Assembly (NCBI GenBank): GCA_015698045.1
Contig: BLAL01000016.1
Coordinates: forward strand, 248,001 to 312,000
Direction of reading: 5' to 3'
Length of the DNA: 64,000 bases
From: Rhizophagus clarus
Taxonomy: Eukaryota > Glomeromycota > Glomeromycetes > Glomerales > Glomeraceae
Every line of letters starts with the position of its first letter. Position 1 is the first letter of the stretch. Position numbers and translations under genes: made by a program. Shown one piece after another: positions 1-11,647 of this stretch. The notes beneath the pieces were generated by a model. It searched no databases. It worked only from the letters and a program-made list of their open reading frames with translations, and was not told where the DNA came from.

Positions 1-3000
1 TCTGGTGTTGTCTTAGCATGAGACTTAAAGCCAAAGAGTGATAAAGACTGATTTTGAATTTCTATAAATCTTTCACATGATTGTGCAAATGCCTCTGATA
101 CTATACTACCAGAAAGAATATGCTTGTCATCAATGCCAGTAAAGCCTAGTATTTGAAAAAGTTCTTGTATAACTTTTCAATGATTTGCTGAATAAGATTT
201 ACGCAAGTCTTCTGTCACTGATTTTTTCAGATTCTTTTCAGCTCTATGGCAGGTAATTTCCCATTGTATATTTTCCTCAGCTTTCAATCCCTTTATTGTA
301 TTCTTCTCATCATGACCTTGCTTTCAAAAATAAGACAATCATAAAAAATGCCTCCAAGCTTCAGGCGAACTAAAATTTTCAACAAATTTTCTATTGCAAA
401 TATTATTCCAATCTTCGATTTTCATGTCCTTGCAATAAAGATTCTGCATATAAAAATGTTTAAGTGCCATAGTATCTGCGATAGAGCGCTTTTGGTTGAA
501 TTTAAGGACTTCAGCTTCTTCAAGGCTAAGATTCCGCAAAGTAGCAACTGCATTAAAATCTGTTTCTTTAATAACTAATGCTTCAACTCTAACCTCATTA
601 CGGATTCTTTTACAGTTCTCTATAACTTCTCAGCTCTCATCCATTTTTATTAGTTGGAGAGAAGTACTGGTACTGGCTATAAAACTACAAAGCTTCTCAA
701 TAAAATATCTCGCAAAAAGGCATTTCTGATGCTCAACTTCAATAAAAGTTATTATGGCCGGAAACTCATCAACTTTATAAGAAATAGTATTATTATTCCA
801 TTTACGATGACCCTTTATTGCTGTAGGTAAGTTATTAGGCCGAGCACTAGTAAGTTCTGCCTGAATATTTTCACGACCTGGAGGGCAAAAAAGCTCATTA
901 GAATTTTTCTGATAGAACAAAGAAACAATACGACGAGAACAGTCATGAATTCGATAAAGCATTTGTGCAAGAGCCTCAACATGAATTAGAGTGGCGATGT
1001 TTGTAATAGCTATAACTATATCAAAGTGACCTGTAACCTCGAATGATATTCCCGCCTCCACTGTATTTGTATAAGCTATACAGTCAAGCTCACTCCAAGC
1101 GACATTAATATCAGAAAAGTCTTTTTGTCACTATTTTCCATCCATATCCCCATAATATACACGGGCTCTAACAGGTAAATTATCAGACTTAAACAACTTA
1201 GATGCTTTTTCTGCTAATGCTCTAGCCATCACCACTCCGGTAGATACAAATGTCACACGTTTACCCTGTCTCAAAAGGTCATATCCTATTCGCATGGCTT
1301 CTGCTCCACTATTTGAATCATAAATAAATTCAACCGTCTCACCTACACGAGGCTGGTATCTATTATCAATTATGCGAATATCTTCCCCACGATATATCTT
1401 AAGGAATGCTAATGTTGATTTATTTGCAAAGGCATCCATGGCCAAAACATGTCTCACAGATCTTAAGACATCACGCATTGCGTTTTCAGATTCCTGTGCA
1501 TTTGTACCGCTAGACATTTGACGCATAATGGTATTGGCCTCATCGAGAATAGCCACAAATGAACAAACTGAAAACTCGATACGAAACAGACTCTCAACCT
1601 GTATTATGATAATAACCCACTCATTTATAGATAAGTCTCCTTGCATATTTTGGTAGTTGCAAATTCAGAAGCCAGATGCTTTTAACTCATTAAGTTTGGA
1701 TTTTAATTCATTGCTAAAAGACTTTCGGTAAGAGATCCTGATATAGCATGGTAAAGAAGAAATATCATGTACTTTATCTTTCAATGCTATAATAATCTCT
1801 CTTAATGCAGTGGTTTTTCATGTCCCCAGGGGAGAACGAATAAGTGTAATTGTTTTCTCAATATCCAAGAAATCGGGATATACTTCTGGAGCATTCTTTA
1901 ATTTTTCTACATTAATCATCATTTCTGATAATCCTACAAGAGGACGTGGATTTGATATAGCATCACCTATTCTTTCGACTATTCCTCTTTTAGGTTTTGC
2001 AGAAATTTCAGTTACTTTTTCAAATACTAATCCCTTATGATCAGGTTTATACTGTTTCTGCCAGTAGCATTTAAGTATGAAGCACCCATTACTTCGAAGA
2101 AATCCATATAACTGATCCTTTTCATGTTTGATTTCGCAGATAGGATATGCTTCATATGACTTCACTTGGAAGTTGACAAATCCCTTCTTAATGCTACTGA
2201 TTTCAAGCCATTCAAATTTTGCCGTAACTAAGCCAGCTCCCATACTTAAAGCGGTTTTATCTTCGATGGGTTGGAACTCTTCTTTTTCTAGTTTCTCAGA
2301 AGAAAAAGTTCAAAGCCAAATTTCAGAAGCATCTAATTTAGGCTGAACTAAATAATCTTTTAACTTGCAATATCCTTTCTTGATTGAAGAAATCGCAGGT
2401 CTTTTGACTTTATCTTCTTTTGCTGATCCAAGGAGCCGAAGACTGAAGCGTGATTTATAAAGCCTAAGGTTAATGAATTCAGAGTATGGTTTTCTAACCC
2501 TATCAGCAACTTTTTCTACAAAACCCTTAAGGTCCCTATAGTCAATAAAACAGGCATAAGGATATATGATATGCCAACTGCATTTATCAGTATTAGACGA
2601 ACTGGCCAAGATAAAAGCATTTAAAATTATGAAATGTTTTAAGCCAGAGTATATAATATCAGCGCAGGCAATTAAGATCCTGGATAATAAATCTTCACAA
2701 GTAATTTTATATTTATCTAAGGAAGGGAGTTCAGGATTCATTAGATCAGGCTTTTGCCTTGCGTCAATATCCAGAACTAGGCGAAGAGGCAGATTTCCAT
2801 CAATGCACTCATGAGTATCGGGTAACCCATAAACTTCAGATGGATGATTAACTACTGTAAAACCCTTTCCTGCTACCCGAATAAAATATTTTGAATAAAT
2901 CTCTTCAGGATAATAGGCGTCTGTAAGAGAGATGTCATTTTTATTATTGACACATGATTATCATAATCAGGTTTATAATCGAGGTCTGCTAAACCAGAGA

Positions 3001-3055
3001 AGAGCCTGGTTGCTTCATTTATTGTTTTAGGGCTAGGCCCAGATTTTTTTTGCAT
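1..3055 (-). pseudogene. Decayed primase-helicase (AEP primase + origin-binding-type SF2 helicase), partial
   Basis: Likely start ATG at 3055; the gene runs off the left edge. The N-terminal part looks like an archaeo-eukaryotic primase: a D-I-D metal motif (about 2767-2774), an S-W-H motif (about 2565-2573) and an LRL..S..LRLLGSAK stretch (about 2415-2465). The second part looks like the helicase of the Herpes_ori_bp family: a Walker A region at about 1812-1832 and a DEAN box near 1535-1546. All pieces from about 2957 to 1 lie in one frame, broken by nine in-frame stops: TGA at 177, 324, 339, 630, 1128, 1665, 1818, 2310 and TAG at 1131. One frameshift lies near 2940-2958. The stop at 1818 sits on the Walker A glycine. 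It is therefore a dead copy, probably of a multicopy mobile or virus-derived replication gene. Family assignment rests on motifs read by eye. Confidence 0.72.
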
Positions 3056-3173
3056 AAGTAGCAGGTAGTATATGTAAGAAACTAGTATAAAATTACATAG
3101 AAACTTGTAAATCTTCAAATAAAAAATATATATGATCGAATCTAACAATAATGCGATAGTACCGATGTGGTAG

Positions 3174-3355
3174 TACCCAAAAGTAATACCCAAAAACAAT
3201 TGATGCAGTATTACCCAAAAGTATCCCTTTATAGCAACTATACAAGAAAGAGTTTTAGAAAATCAGGAGCGAAAAATAAGATATAAAATTGGTAGTAACC
3301 CAAGTTAGAATAATATATAGAAAGAAAATAAGAAATTACAACTTGGGATACTACC
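3174..3355. repeat. TACCCAAAA direct repeats and a 16-bp inverted repeat upstream of the primase-helicase
   Basis: Three copies of TACCCAAAA lie between about 3174 and 3223. Further out, 3291-3306 (GGTAGTAACCCAAGTT) and 3340-3355 are inverted repeats matching at 15 of 16 positions, separated by 33 bases, so they can form a stem-loop. The CCCAA/TTGGG core recurs in both sets. They lie 120-300 bp upstream of the primase-helicase start. Confidence 0.6.
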
Positions 3356-3446
3356 GGCGATAGGCAGAAAAGAGGTCAGGAAGGCAGAAAGGTTCAGGAG
3401 AATACACGAAAAAAAGGTATAAAAGCTGTATAGCCTGAACTAATTT

Positions 3447-3623
3447 GGCACTTTGAGCCTCATTCTTGGCAATCAAAAGAGTTATGAAAGGCAGGATTGC
3501 GTATTTAGGTCACCAACTCGGCACTTCGTGCCTTATTCAGCAATCAAAAGGATCATAAAAGGCGGGATTGCACATCTGGGTCACCAACTCGGCATTTTGT
3601 GCTTCATCCAGCAATCAAATAGG
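3447..3623. repeat. Iteron-like tandem repeat, 71-73 bp x 2.4
   Basis: Unit 1 is 3447-3519 (73 bp), unit 2 is 3520-3590 (71 bp), and a partial third unit is 3591 to about 3623. Each begins with GGCAC/GGCAT and carries GGATTGC and GGTCACCAACTC further on. The start of unit 2, GGCACTTCGTGCC (3520-3532), is a perfect 5-bp stem with a 3-base loop; in unit 3 the same site reads GGCATTTTGTGCT, so the hairpin decayed by transitions. Base composition is clearly richer in GC than the surroundings. Position just upstream of a primase-helicase gene suggests a replication origin or promoter, which is inference. Confidence 0.75.
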
Positions 3624-4209
3624 CATCTCCAAACCTCCAACCAACCACCACCTCGAATGTGACGGGAAGGTAACAGGGAATAGCCTGCAACCCAAGCCAG
3701 AAATATTCTGGAAATGTTCTTTTCACTAGCCCGTAACTATGAAAGGGTGTTCAGTGCTGTAACAGGATCACGTGACTGGCGCAGTAAGGCGCAGTACAAA
3801 TTTGGCATTCAAGCTGACCTGAAACTGACAAACTAATAGAAACACTCAGGTTTCCAGCCAGTTCCATGATAGCTCTAGGATACTACCAGAACGCTACCAG
3901 AATGCTACCATGACGCTAATTTCCAAAGATTGGCCAAAATTATGGTATAGAGTCGGCCAAAATCTGAACTGCAAATTTACTGCGCCACCCGACCACAACA
4001 TGATTTTTAGCAATCAATACCAGCCTAGCTTCTTGGCTACAAAAAGACCACAGAGTAATAAAAATAAGCGGATAGCTAAAAGGTAATAAAAATAGAATAG
4101 AGCAATAAAATCAAGCAAATATCCACAAAGTAATAAAAAGGCTACAGAGCAATAAAAACAAGTGGATATCAATAAAGCAATAAAACAGCCACAGAACAGT
4201 AAAAACAGT
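3624..4209. other. Non-coding part of the same element, degenerate short repeats
   Basis: No convincing gene. Near 3885-3915 the motif GCTACCAGAA/TGCTACCATGA repeats. From about 4043 to 4215 a loose repeat of the form CCACAGAGTAATAAAAA recurs roughly every 50 bp (for example at 4043, 4131, 4143, 4191). GC content is higher than in the flanking DNA up to about 4030, then falls. Confidence 0.5.
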
Positions 4210-4288
4210 AACTAGGTAACATTATACTCATAACTAGATAACGTTATAGCGCAACTGGATAACACTCTTATAAGAGTGTTATCCAGTT
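4210..4288. repeat. 22-bp direct repeats ending in a 36-bp perfect palindrome
   Basis: AACTAGGTAAC (4210), AACTAGATAAC (4232) and AACTGGATAAC (4253) start successive 21-22 bp units. The last unit is half of a perfect palindrome, 4253-4288, with centre TTATAA at about 4268-4273. This may mark the end of the primase-helicase element or two transposon termini head to head. No protein is encoded. Confidence 0.8.
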
Positions 4289-5035
4289 AGAAATAATGCA
4301 AAACTTTTCAGTTACCAATACTACAATTTAAGATTTCTTTATGTTAATTAGATTAAAATCTACATTTAAATAGTAAATCAAAGATCTTTATATATAAATC
4401 ATTATATAGTTGCACAATTAATAATTTCTCCTTAAAAAATTTTTTTTAGTACGAATTATTTATTTATTAATTATTATATATAATTTATGTGGTTAGATGT
4501 ATTACACTGGAATACTGGAATTAGATTTTTAATGTTCTATTGAAAATTCTAGTATTCCAATGTTCTAATATTCTATTAGTGTTTTGTTAGTATTCTAATA
4601 TTTCAGTTTTTCAATTCCAGTAAAATTTTTACTGAAAACTAGAATTCCCATCATTGCTAATTACTAACTATATTTTATTTTATAATATTATTTTTTTTTA
4701 ATATTACTAATATTATTCTTTTTTTTTATATTTTACTAACATCATCATGTATTTTTCTTTTTTTTTTATAAATTTTATCAAACTTTCATAATATTAACTT
4801 TTTATATTTGTGTATTTTATTATAATTATTACTAACTTTTTATATTTACACTTTATTATTTAATTATTAAATATTACTAACTTTATCAATTATATACTAA
4901 CATATTATTATGATAAATATTTTTATTTTAAATACTTATTAATATAAATAAAGATACTATGTATTTTATTTGTAATTTTAAATATTAGTATGTGCTATAA
5001 TAAATTTTATTATTTGTTATATAATTCTTCAAAAA
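4289..5035. other. AT-rich intergenic DNA
   Basis: No gene seen. An inverted repeat matches at 14 of 15 positions between 4508-4522 and 4545-4559, in a stretch of ACTGGAATACTGG-like words. The rest is A/T runs and TATTACTAA-type low complexity. Confidence 0.5.
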
Positions 5036-5130
5036 TTGATCATTTGATCATCAATTGACCATTAATTAACCATAATTTGACTATAATTTGACTATAATTT
5101 AATTATAATTTAACTATAATTTGATTATAA
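5036..5130. repeat. 11-bp minisatellite (TTTGACTATAA), left of the LINE
   Basis: The array reads GATCATCAATTGACC-like units and then repeated ATAATTTGACT with period 11. The last unit before the LINE poly-A is the variant TTTGATTATAA. The same array resumes at 8984, so the LINE interrupts one minisatellite. Confidence 0.8.
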
Positions 5131-8100
5131 TTTTTTTTTTTTGCAAGGTAATGCAATTCATGAGTTTATTAGTTATATAAATTACAGAAAATTCTGTTGT
5201 ATATTACTAATTTATTAAAACTCTGAACCAGTTCTCCATCCAGAAAATTGCTTCTGTACCCTACCATTACCTTATGTAATTCCCCTATATCCTCCTATAG
5301 TAACTATTAGATTATATAGGATCCTTAAAACATATGGCTTCAGTATATGCTTTCACTACCCTCTAAACAAAAAATTTATATTTATATGTGTATAATTTAA
5401 TATTATTGTATGTCTTCCAAATAACCTTATTTCCCTTTTTAATAAATTGATTTATATATTGTCTTGTTTTTTCTAATGCTATTGACCATTGTTCATTATG
5501 CTTAAGAATTTTCCTTTCTTTCAGATTATCTTTTACTTATAATGTTAGAGTTCATTCATATGTAATATGTTGGTATACTGGTATCTTTTTCTTTAGATCT
5601 TGCTTTTTAATTCCTTTTATATATTCTCATTCTACTACTATCTTACATCGTGGTTGCCAAATGATATTATAAAATTCATTAATAAATATTTTTAAAAATA
5701 TGGGTAGCAATTGTAAGTGTAGCTTTTGTGATTTGACAATATCCTTGAGTTCTTTATATTTTTCTTTTGGGAAAAAGTTTTTTAGCAACAGATGTGCAAA
5801 AGGAATAGGTAATTCCTGATTAAAGCCAATTGTATAAGCAAAGAAATTGTTATTTCATGATAGTAGTTGTTGTATATTTTTGTAATTTATCTGAAATTTC
5901 TTTACTTGTAGCAGAAGATCTTTAATCATTTGATTACTTTTACATATAGTATTATTGGCTACCATTAACCATTTATCTTTGAGTTGCTGACAATAGATTA
6001 TATGATCATCATCTTCATTTTCTTTCAAACATATCCTGCATTTTATATTTCCATATAGATCGTATCTTCTTTCTTTCATAATTTTCAGAGTTGGTACTAA
6101 TAGGTTGTTTGTAAATTTTAAATGCTTTATGAATCTATTATTTACCAATGATGTTGTGCAATTAAATCCTGTATTTTTTTTGAATACTGCCCATGTAACT
6201 TTTTCTTTTATTATTTGGATTGTATCTTGAAATATTGTTCTATGTGTACGATTCAAAAACTATGCTGCATCTAATACAGACTCACATAAGTTGTCTATAA
6301 ATTTTCTGATATTTCTGTCAACTCTTTTGCCATCCCAATATAAATTATATTTTAAATCTTTTTGTTAAGAATCATTAATTGTGATGCAAGTTAGTTTTTC
6401 TATGCCATTCTTGGCTACTCTATCTGCTTCTTCATTATCTTCGACTCCTGAATAGCTTTTAATTTTTACTAGTTTAATTTTTAAATACTTGCTATCAATA
6501 AGATTGATTATACTGCTAATTATACTATAATTATTGCTTTTGTACCATATTCGTACTTTGTTTTTTCTATTTGCCAGATTTGTCCTTGTGTGGTTGATAC
6601 TATCAATTGCATCTTAAAAATCTGTAAAAATGTTTACTATTTATCCTGTTTGTAATACTAACATGATTGATAATATGGCTTCTAATTCTGCACGTGTGGA
6701 TGATGGCCAGTCTTTAATTGAACTACTGCATTCCACTATTACTTCATCTTTATTGTTAAGTATCACCCAACCTGTGCCCATATGTTTTGTAAGGGTGTTC
6801 AGTTCTATATTAAAACGGCTTGTTAATGAGCCATCTGTATATATGTTGATTATGTCAGATGTGTTGAATATTGATCTTAGGTAATGTAATAATGCTATGT
6901 GTTGTGTTGTTGATTCTTTATCTGATAATGTATTTTGAATAAACGCTGTATTATAGTCATATATTTGTATAAGGTTAGGTGTATGCTTTGAACTGTGTTG
7001 GCTTTTTGGATAGTGTCTGATTTCTAGAATATCTTTGATGATTTTGGTATCTGGTGTGTTTTTGCAACTAGAAATTCTGTTTATACAATTCAGGTCTAAA
7101 CGATACTTATTAAAGTAATAGTTGTGATTTCCTTTGTTAATTCTTTTGTCATTAAGAAGGCAGCCATTACAACATTGTATGGTTTTATACATTATTTCAT
7201 TATTATCTTTCTGTGTATTGTTAATTATGACATAGTATTTTATTGTATATTTTCTTGTTGTGTGTTTCTTGTTAATTTGCCCCAATATTAAATTATGGTC
7301 TTGATGTGTCCACACAAATTCTCTTTTCCTGTTATTTGTGGATAGAATTTTTTTGCTCATTTTAAGAGCTTGCATATTTGCAAAGGTTTTTCTTTCTGTT
7401 TCTGGCATACTTTCTAAGGTCAAGAGCTCCGCATCTACCTTACAAAGGTCTTTTAGTTGAAATGAATATTGTATAAACCTTGATAGTGTAATGAACCATT
7501 TTGGAGTTCTTCTCTTTGCCGGACTTTTATTGATATCACATATTTGCTGCCATGTGATTGTGTTTGACGCGTCATAGTTGAGTAATTGTAATGCACCATA
7601 TATTAAAAGGGCCGCTGCTTTTCTTATGATTATTTCTTTATCTTTCTTTTGTATATCTAATGCTTATTGATATACGAAATTTCTTACACTTGGGCCTATT
7701 AACAGTATGTTCCATTTTTCGCTTTCTGTTAATGGATGGAATTTAAAGTAATAGTCATGTGCCTTTCTTACTACATTGTATGCATGGTTGTTTGGCAACT
7801 TGTTAAAGACTGTGACATCAGGATCCATTGTTGGAATGCACAATGCTATGTTTAGTGCTAGCTGTACTTTTTTTAGCCTTATTTTGAGTATGTCTGCTTG
7901 TTTTGATTGTGAGTTAAGAACCACTAAAAATTCTGTTACTTGCGTGGCTATTTGATTTCTCCATAAATTTTTAAGTTTTCTTTGTGCTGAATGTAGGAGA
8001 ATATTATCATGACAGTTAGCTGGAAGTCGTACCTTGTATTTGACTACCTTCATAACTGGCTTGAAGATTTCTTCATATTTTCTATCTTTCCAAATGGTGG

Positions 8101-8983
8101 TCTTCAGTCTGTACTCAAGCCTTGGAAGTAGAACAATATTGATGATGTATATCGCTTGTGCATGTATTATATGTTTGCGTCTGATGGCTCCTAATACTGT
8201 TGAAATCTCCTTTTTTATTATCACTTCTATGTGTTTGTCATCTTTGTTCGCCTTGAACCATACCCCTAGTATTCGTATTGGAACTGAGCCTTTATTAGCA
8301 GTTACTTTGTCTTTGCTTTCTTCTATTTCAATGAATCTTTCACTTTCATTGTTGTCTTCCAGGTTTACAACTATAATTTCAGACTTTTCCCCATTTATTT
8401 TTATGTCATTAATATCAAAAAATTTATTAGCAATTAATGTTATTTTTTTTGCTTCATCTTTGCTTTTAGCAATCCATTGTGTATCATCTGCAAATGCAGA
8501 TGCTGCAGTGCGTATCAATATAATCTGTTTGTCATTACAAAAGGTGTCATCTGGCCATCTTAACTTCATGAAGTATTTGAGTGATTCATCTTTCTGGATT
8601 CTGTGCAGCAACAGGTTGTAGAAGATCCTCCAGATCAGGGAGGATATCACCTCCCCTTGATCAATGCCATCATTCGCAGTGAAGGTGTCTGTTAAGCCGT
8701 AAGCTATAATAATTTTCATCTTACGGTTCCTGTATATGTTTATGATGAAGTTGGTGATGATGGGTGGCAGCTTGATTCTCTCTAAGGCTTTTTGCAGTGG
8801 AAGCATCTTCACGCTGTCAAATGCCTTTGCTATATCCTGAGACACTACCCATAGTGTTTTGTTTTCTTCACGGGCATCCTCAAGTATACTGTTTATTATT
8901 ATGAGTGGAGTTGATGTTGATTCACCAGATAAGCCAGCATAGTTTAGATCTTTCAATATTGCGTGTTTGCTAAGTACACTTCC
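5131..8983 (-). mobile_element. 5'-truncated LINE (non-LTR retrotransposon) with RNase H
   Basis: The element is read on the minus strand from 8983 to a 12-base A tail (T run at 5131-5142 on plus). The 16-base word AATTTGATTATAATTT occurs directly at both ends (5118-5133, its last bases shared with the T run, and 8984-8999), as expected for a target-site duplication. The 5' end is missing: the reverse transcriptase begins just before its catalytic motif A and no endonuclease is present. The host site is an 11-bp minisatellite, which makes the exact duplication length uncertain. Length is 3.85 kb. Confidence 0.85.
5207..8979 (-). pseudogene. LINE polyprotein remnant: reverse transcriptase, RNase H, zinc knuckle
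   Basis: Reading right to left in one frame: reverse transcriptase with motif A (DIAKAFDSV, near 8815-8840), a GIDQGE..S block (near 8640-8670) and the FADD catalytic box (near 8480-8500); then RNase H with YTDGS (near 6830-6845) and TRAELEA (near 6675-6695); then a CRIC..H..C zinc motif (near 5990-6035) typical of LINE C-termini. In-frame stops include TAA at 7664, 6641, 6614, 6365 and 5537, TAG at 6260, and TGA at 5855, 5627 and 5552. A plausible natural end is TAG at 5207. Frame is kept although the copy is dead. The RT plus RNase H layout suggests an I/Tad-like clade, but this is inference. Confidence 0.82.
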
Positions 8984-9180
8984 AATTTGATTATAATTTG
9001 ACTATAATTTGACTATAATTTGACTATAATTTAACCATAATTTGATCATAATTTGACTATAATTTAATCATAATTTGACCATTAATCAACCATCATTTAA
9101 CATAAATTGACCATTAATTGATCATCAATTAATCATCAATCAATCATTAATTGATCATCATCAGTTTTTTAATTGATAGC
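8984..9180. repeat. Right arm of the 11-bp minisatellite and ATTGATCATCA-type repeats
   Basis: ATAATTTGACT repeats with period 11 to about 9080, then degenerate ATTAATTGATCATCA words to about 9160. It mirrors the array at 5036-5130. At 9172-9180 a copy of ATTGATAGC occurs, the same word that forms the duplication around the next element. Confidence 0.75.
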
Positions 9181-9295
9181 CTGATTTAGTGCCAATTTTT
9201 AACATTATTCATCATCAATCAAATAGTACAATTTATTACTAATTGAATATTAATTCATTTGACTGTTCATCAATTCTGATGGTTAATTGATAGCT

Positions 9296-11088
9296 AGAGC
9301 TCCAATCAGTTTTGGTAATTACCGAATTGTACTGATCAGTTTCGGTATTGGAGCAGTTTCAGTTTTTACAGTTTACTGAACTGAAACTTTCAGTAAATTT
9401 ACTGATCGGTTTTGGTAACTGCGGTTTCAGTACCAGTTTTGCGATTTACCAGACTGAATTACTGAATCGATTTAACTAAATAATATAATAAAAAAATGTT
9501 GTGAAACATTTTTTATTAGTTATTTTAATAAAGCAAACCATTTCGTAGCTGTGTTTTGTTACTTTAATTAAGAAATGTTGTGAAACGTTTTTATTTGTTA
9601 ATCTAATAAAAAAATAACTATTCGCAACTTTTTTCTTGTCATTTTAACAAACAAAGTTGCAAAACGTTAATTGGATAAAAAAAATCATTCACAACAGTTT
9701 TTTGTTAACATAATTACAAAACCGTTGCGAAAAATTTTATTAGTTAATTTTAATAAAAAAAACGGTTCATAACGTTTTTTTTGTCACTTTAATAAAAATG
9801 TTGCAAAACGTTTTTATGAGTTAATTTTAATAAAAAAAACATTTTGCAACGTTTTTTTTGTTGCTTTAATTAAAAAATGTTGCAAAATGTTTTTTATCAG
9901 TTAATTTAATAAAAAAAATGTTTTGCTATGTTTTTTTTGTCTCTATAATAAAAACATTGTGAAACGTTTTTATGAGTTAATTTTAATAAAAAAAACGTTT
10001 TGCAATATTTTTTTTTGTTGCTTTAATTAAAAAATATCATGAAACGTTTTTTATCAATTAATTTAATAAAAAAAATACGTTGTGAAATATTTGAGTTAAT
10101 TTTAATATTTGCAACATTTTTTTTTGTTGCTTTAGTTAAAAAACGTTGTGAAACGTTTTTTAACAGTTAGTTTGATAAAAAAATGGTTCGCTACGTTTTT
10201 TTTGTTACTTTAATTAAAAAATGTTGCGAAACGTTTTTTATCAGTTAATTTAATAAAAAAATGTTTCGCTACATTTTTTTTGTCTCTATAATAAAAACGT
10301 TGCAAAACGTTTTTATGAATTAATTTTAATAAAAAAAACATTTCACAATGTTTTTTTTGTTGCTTTAATTAAAAAATATTGCGAAACGTTTTTTATCAGT
10401 TAATTTAATAAAAAAAACGTTTCGCTACATTTTTTTTGTTTCTATAATAAAAACGTAGCAAAACATTTTTATGAGTTAATTTTAATAAAAAAAAATGTTT
10501 TGCAACGTTTTTTTTTGTTGCTTTAATTAAAAAATATTGTGAAATGTTTTTTAACAGTTAGTTTAATAAAAAAAACATTTCGAAACATTTTTTAACAATT
10601 AGTTTAATAAAAAAAATGTTTTGCTATATTTTTTTTTGTTGCTTTAGTTAAAAAACGTTGCAAAACATTTTTTTTGTCACTTTAATAAAAACGTTGCAAA
10701 ATGTTTTTATGAGTTAATTTAATAAAAAAACGTTTTGCAACGTTTTTTTTGTCATTTTAATTAAAAATATTGCGAAACATTTTTTATTAGTTAATTTAAT
10801 AAAAAAAAATGATTTGCAACTTTATTTTTAGCACTTTAAATAAAAAATGTTGCGAAATGTTTTTATAGATGATTTGATTTGGTAAAAAAATACCAAAATA
10901 GTTTTGCGATATTTTTTTTACTAAAAATGGTTTTTAATATTGGTAAATTAGTTCAGTTTTTGGTAATTATTGATCAGTTTTGATAATCATCAATACCAAT
11001 ACCGGTCGATTTTGGTAATTATCAATACTGATACAGTTCGGTATCAGTTTTTGCAAAAACTGAACTGAACTGAACCGATCAGAACCCT
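9296..11088. mobile_element. Non-autonomous DNA element with 10-bp target duplication and an internal satellite
   Basis: ATTGATAGCT occurs directly at 9286-9295 and 11089-11098. Just inside, the ends are inverted: AGAGCTCCAATCAGTT from 9296 and AGGGTTCTGATCGGTT read inward from 11088, 11 of 16 identical with all five differences transitions. CAGTTTTGGTAAT-like words fill both subterminal zones (to about 9480 and from about 10920). The 1.8-kb interior has no coding capacity and is mostly satellite. A 9-11 bp duplication is typical of Mutator-like elements; the superfamily is inferred, and a third ATTGATAGC nearby (9172) is a caution. Confidence 0.65.
9480..10890. repeat. Satellite, about 78-bp monomer, often in 156-bp dimers
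   Basis: Repeated blocks read TTAATTTAATAAAAAAA, then CGTTTTGCAACG (an imperfect palindrome), then TTGTTGCTTTAATTAAAAAA, then TGTTGCGAAACG. The landmark GCTTTAATTAAAAAAT recurs near 9858, 10016, 10205, 10358 and 10516, with spacings near 155 bp. A second monomer type has TCTCTATAATAAAAACG. The CG sites vary between copies as CG, TG or CA. Confidence 0.85.
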
Positions 11089-11585
11089 ATTGATAGCTGA
11101 TTGCTTGATGCCTAATTTGATATTGTTTGACCTGTAAATTAGATATACAACCAAATACAATAATTTATAATAAATATAACAAATCCTTTATGAAAAAACC
11201 CTTAAATAAATAAAAATAAAAAAGGAATATATAAGAAAAAAAAATTATAAAATTATTTAAAAAATCTGAAAAACTATAAGTAAACTGAGTAAGTATTCTA
11301 GGTAGTTCAAGTGTTCACTCAATGTCCACTTATCTTTTTTTTTTTTAAAAAGGATTTATTTTTTCAGTTTTGTAATTTATTTTTACTTCTTTTATGGATT
11401 ATATTAAAGAGAAACTTGCAAAAAGTTTTACTCAGTGAAAATATATCTTTTTAATTTTACATGAAAAATAAAGGATCATCAACTTAATTATTTTTTTTTT
11501 TTAATATATGATAATTAAAATTACAAGTTTAAATAATTCATTATATTATACCAAAGAATTTATTATATTATATTAAAGAATTTGA

Positions 11586-11647
11586 TATAGTATTAATGAA
11601 TTTTTTATAACAAAAGTTAAATTGACTTAGATACTTATTTTGCTACA
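11586..11647. repeat. 62-bp direct repeat, copy A (copy B at 12675-12736)
   Basis: Both copies begin TATAG.ATTAATGAATTTT. They differ at 15 positions, of which 14 are transitions. They look like remnants of one transposon family; neither has coding sequence. Confidence 0.7.

Noticed and set aside
1..2957. TGA as a sense codon in the primase-helicase
   Set aside because: A TAG and a frameshift are also present, and nuclear genes in the window use TGA-free frames with ordinary stops; kept only as an open question.
8034..8621. 195-codon plus-strand frame
   Set aside because: It is the antisense of the LINE reverse transcriptase, which has clear catalytic motifs on the other strand.
9480..10890. 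Regular repeats considered as a CRISPR-like array
   Set aside because: No spacers: the units are directly adjacent and diverged, in a eukaryotic genome.
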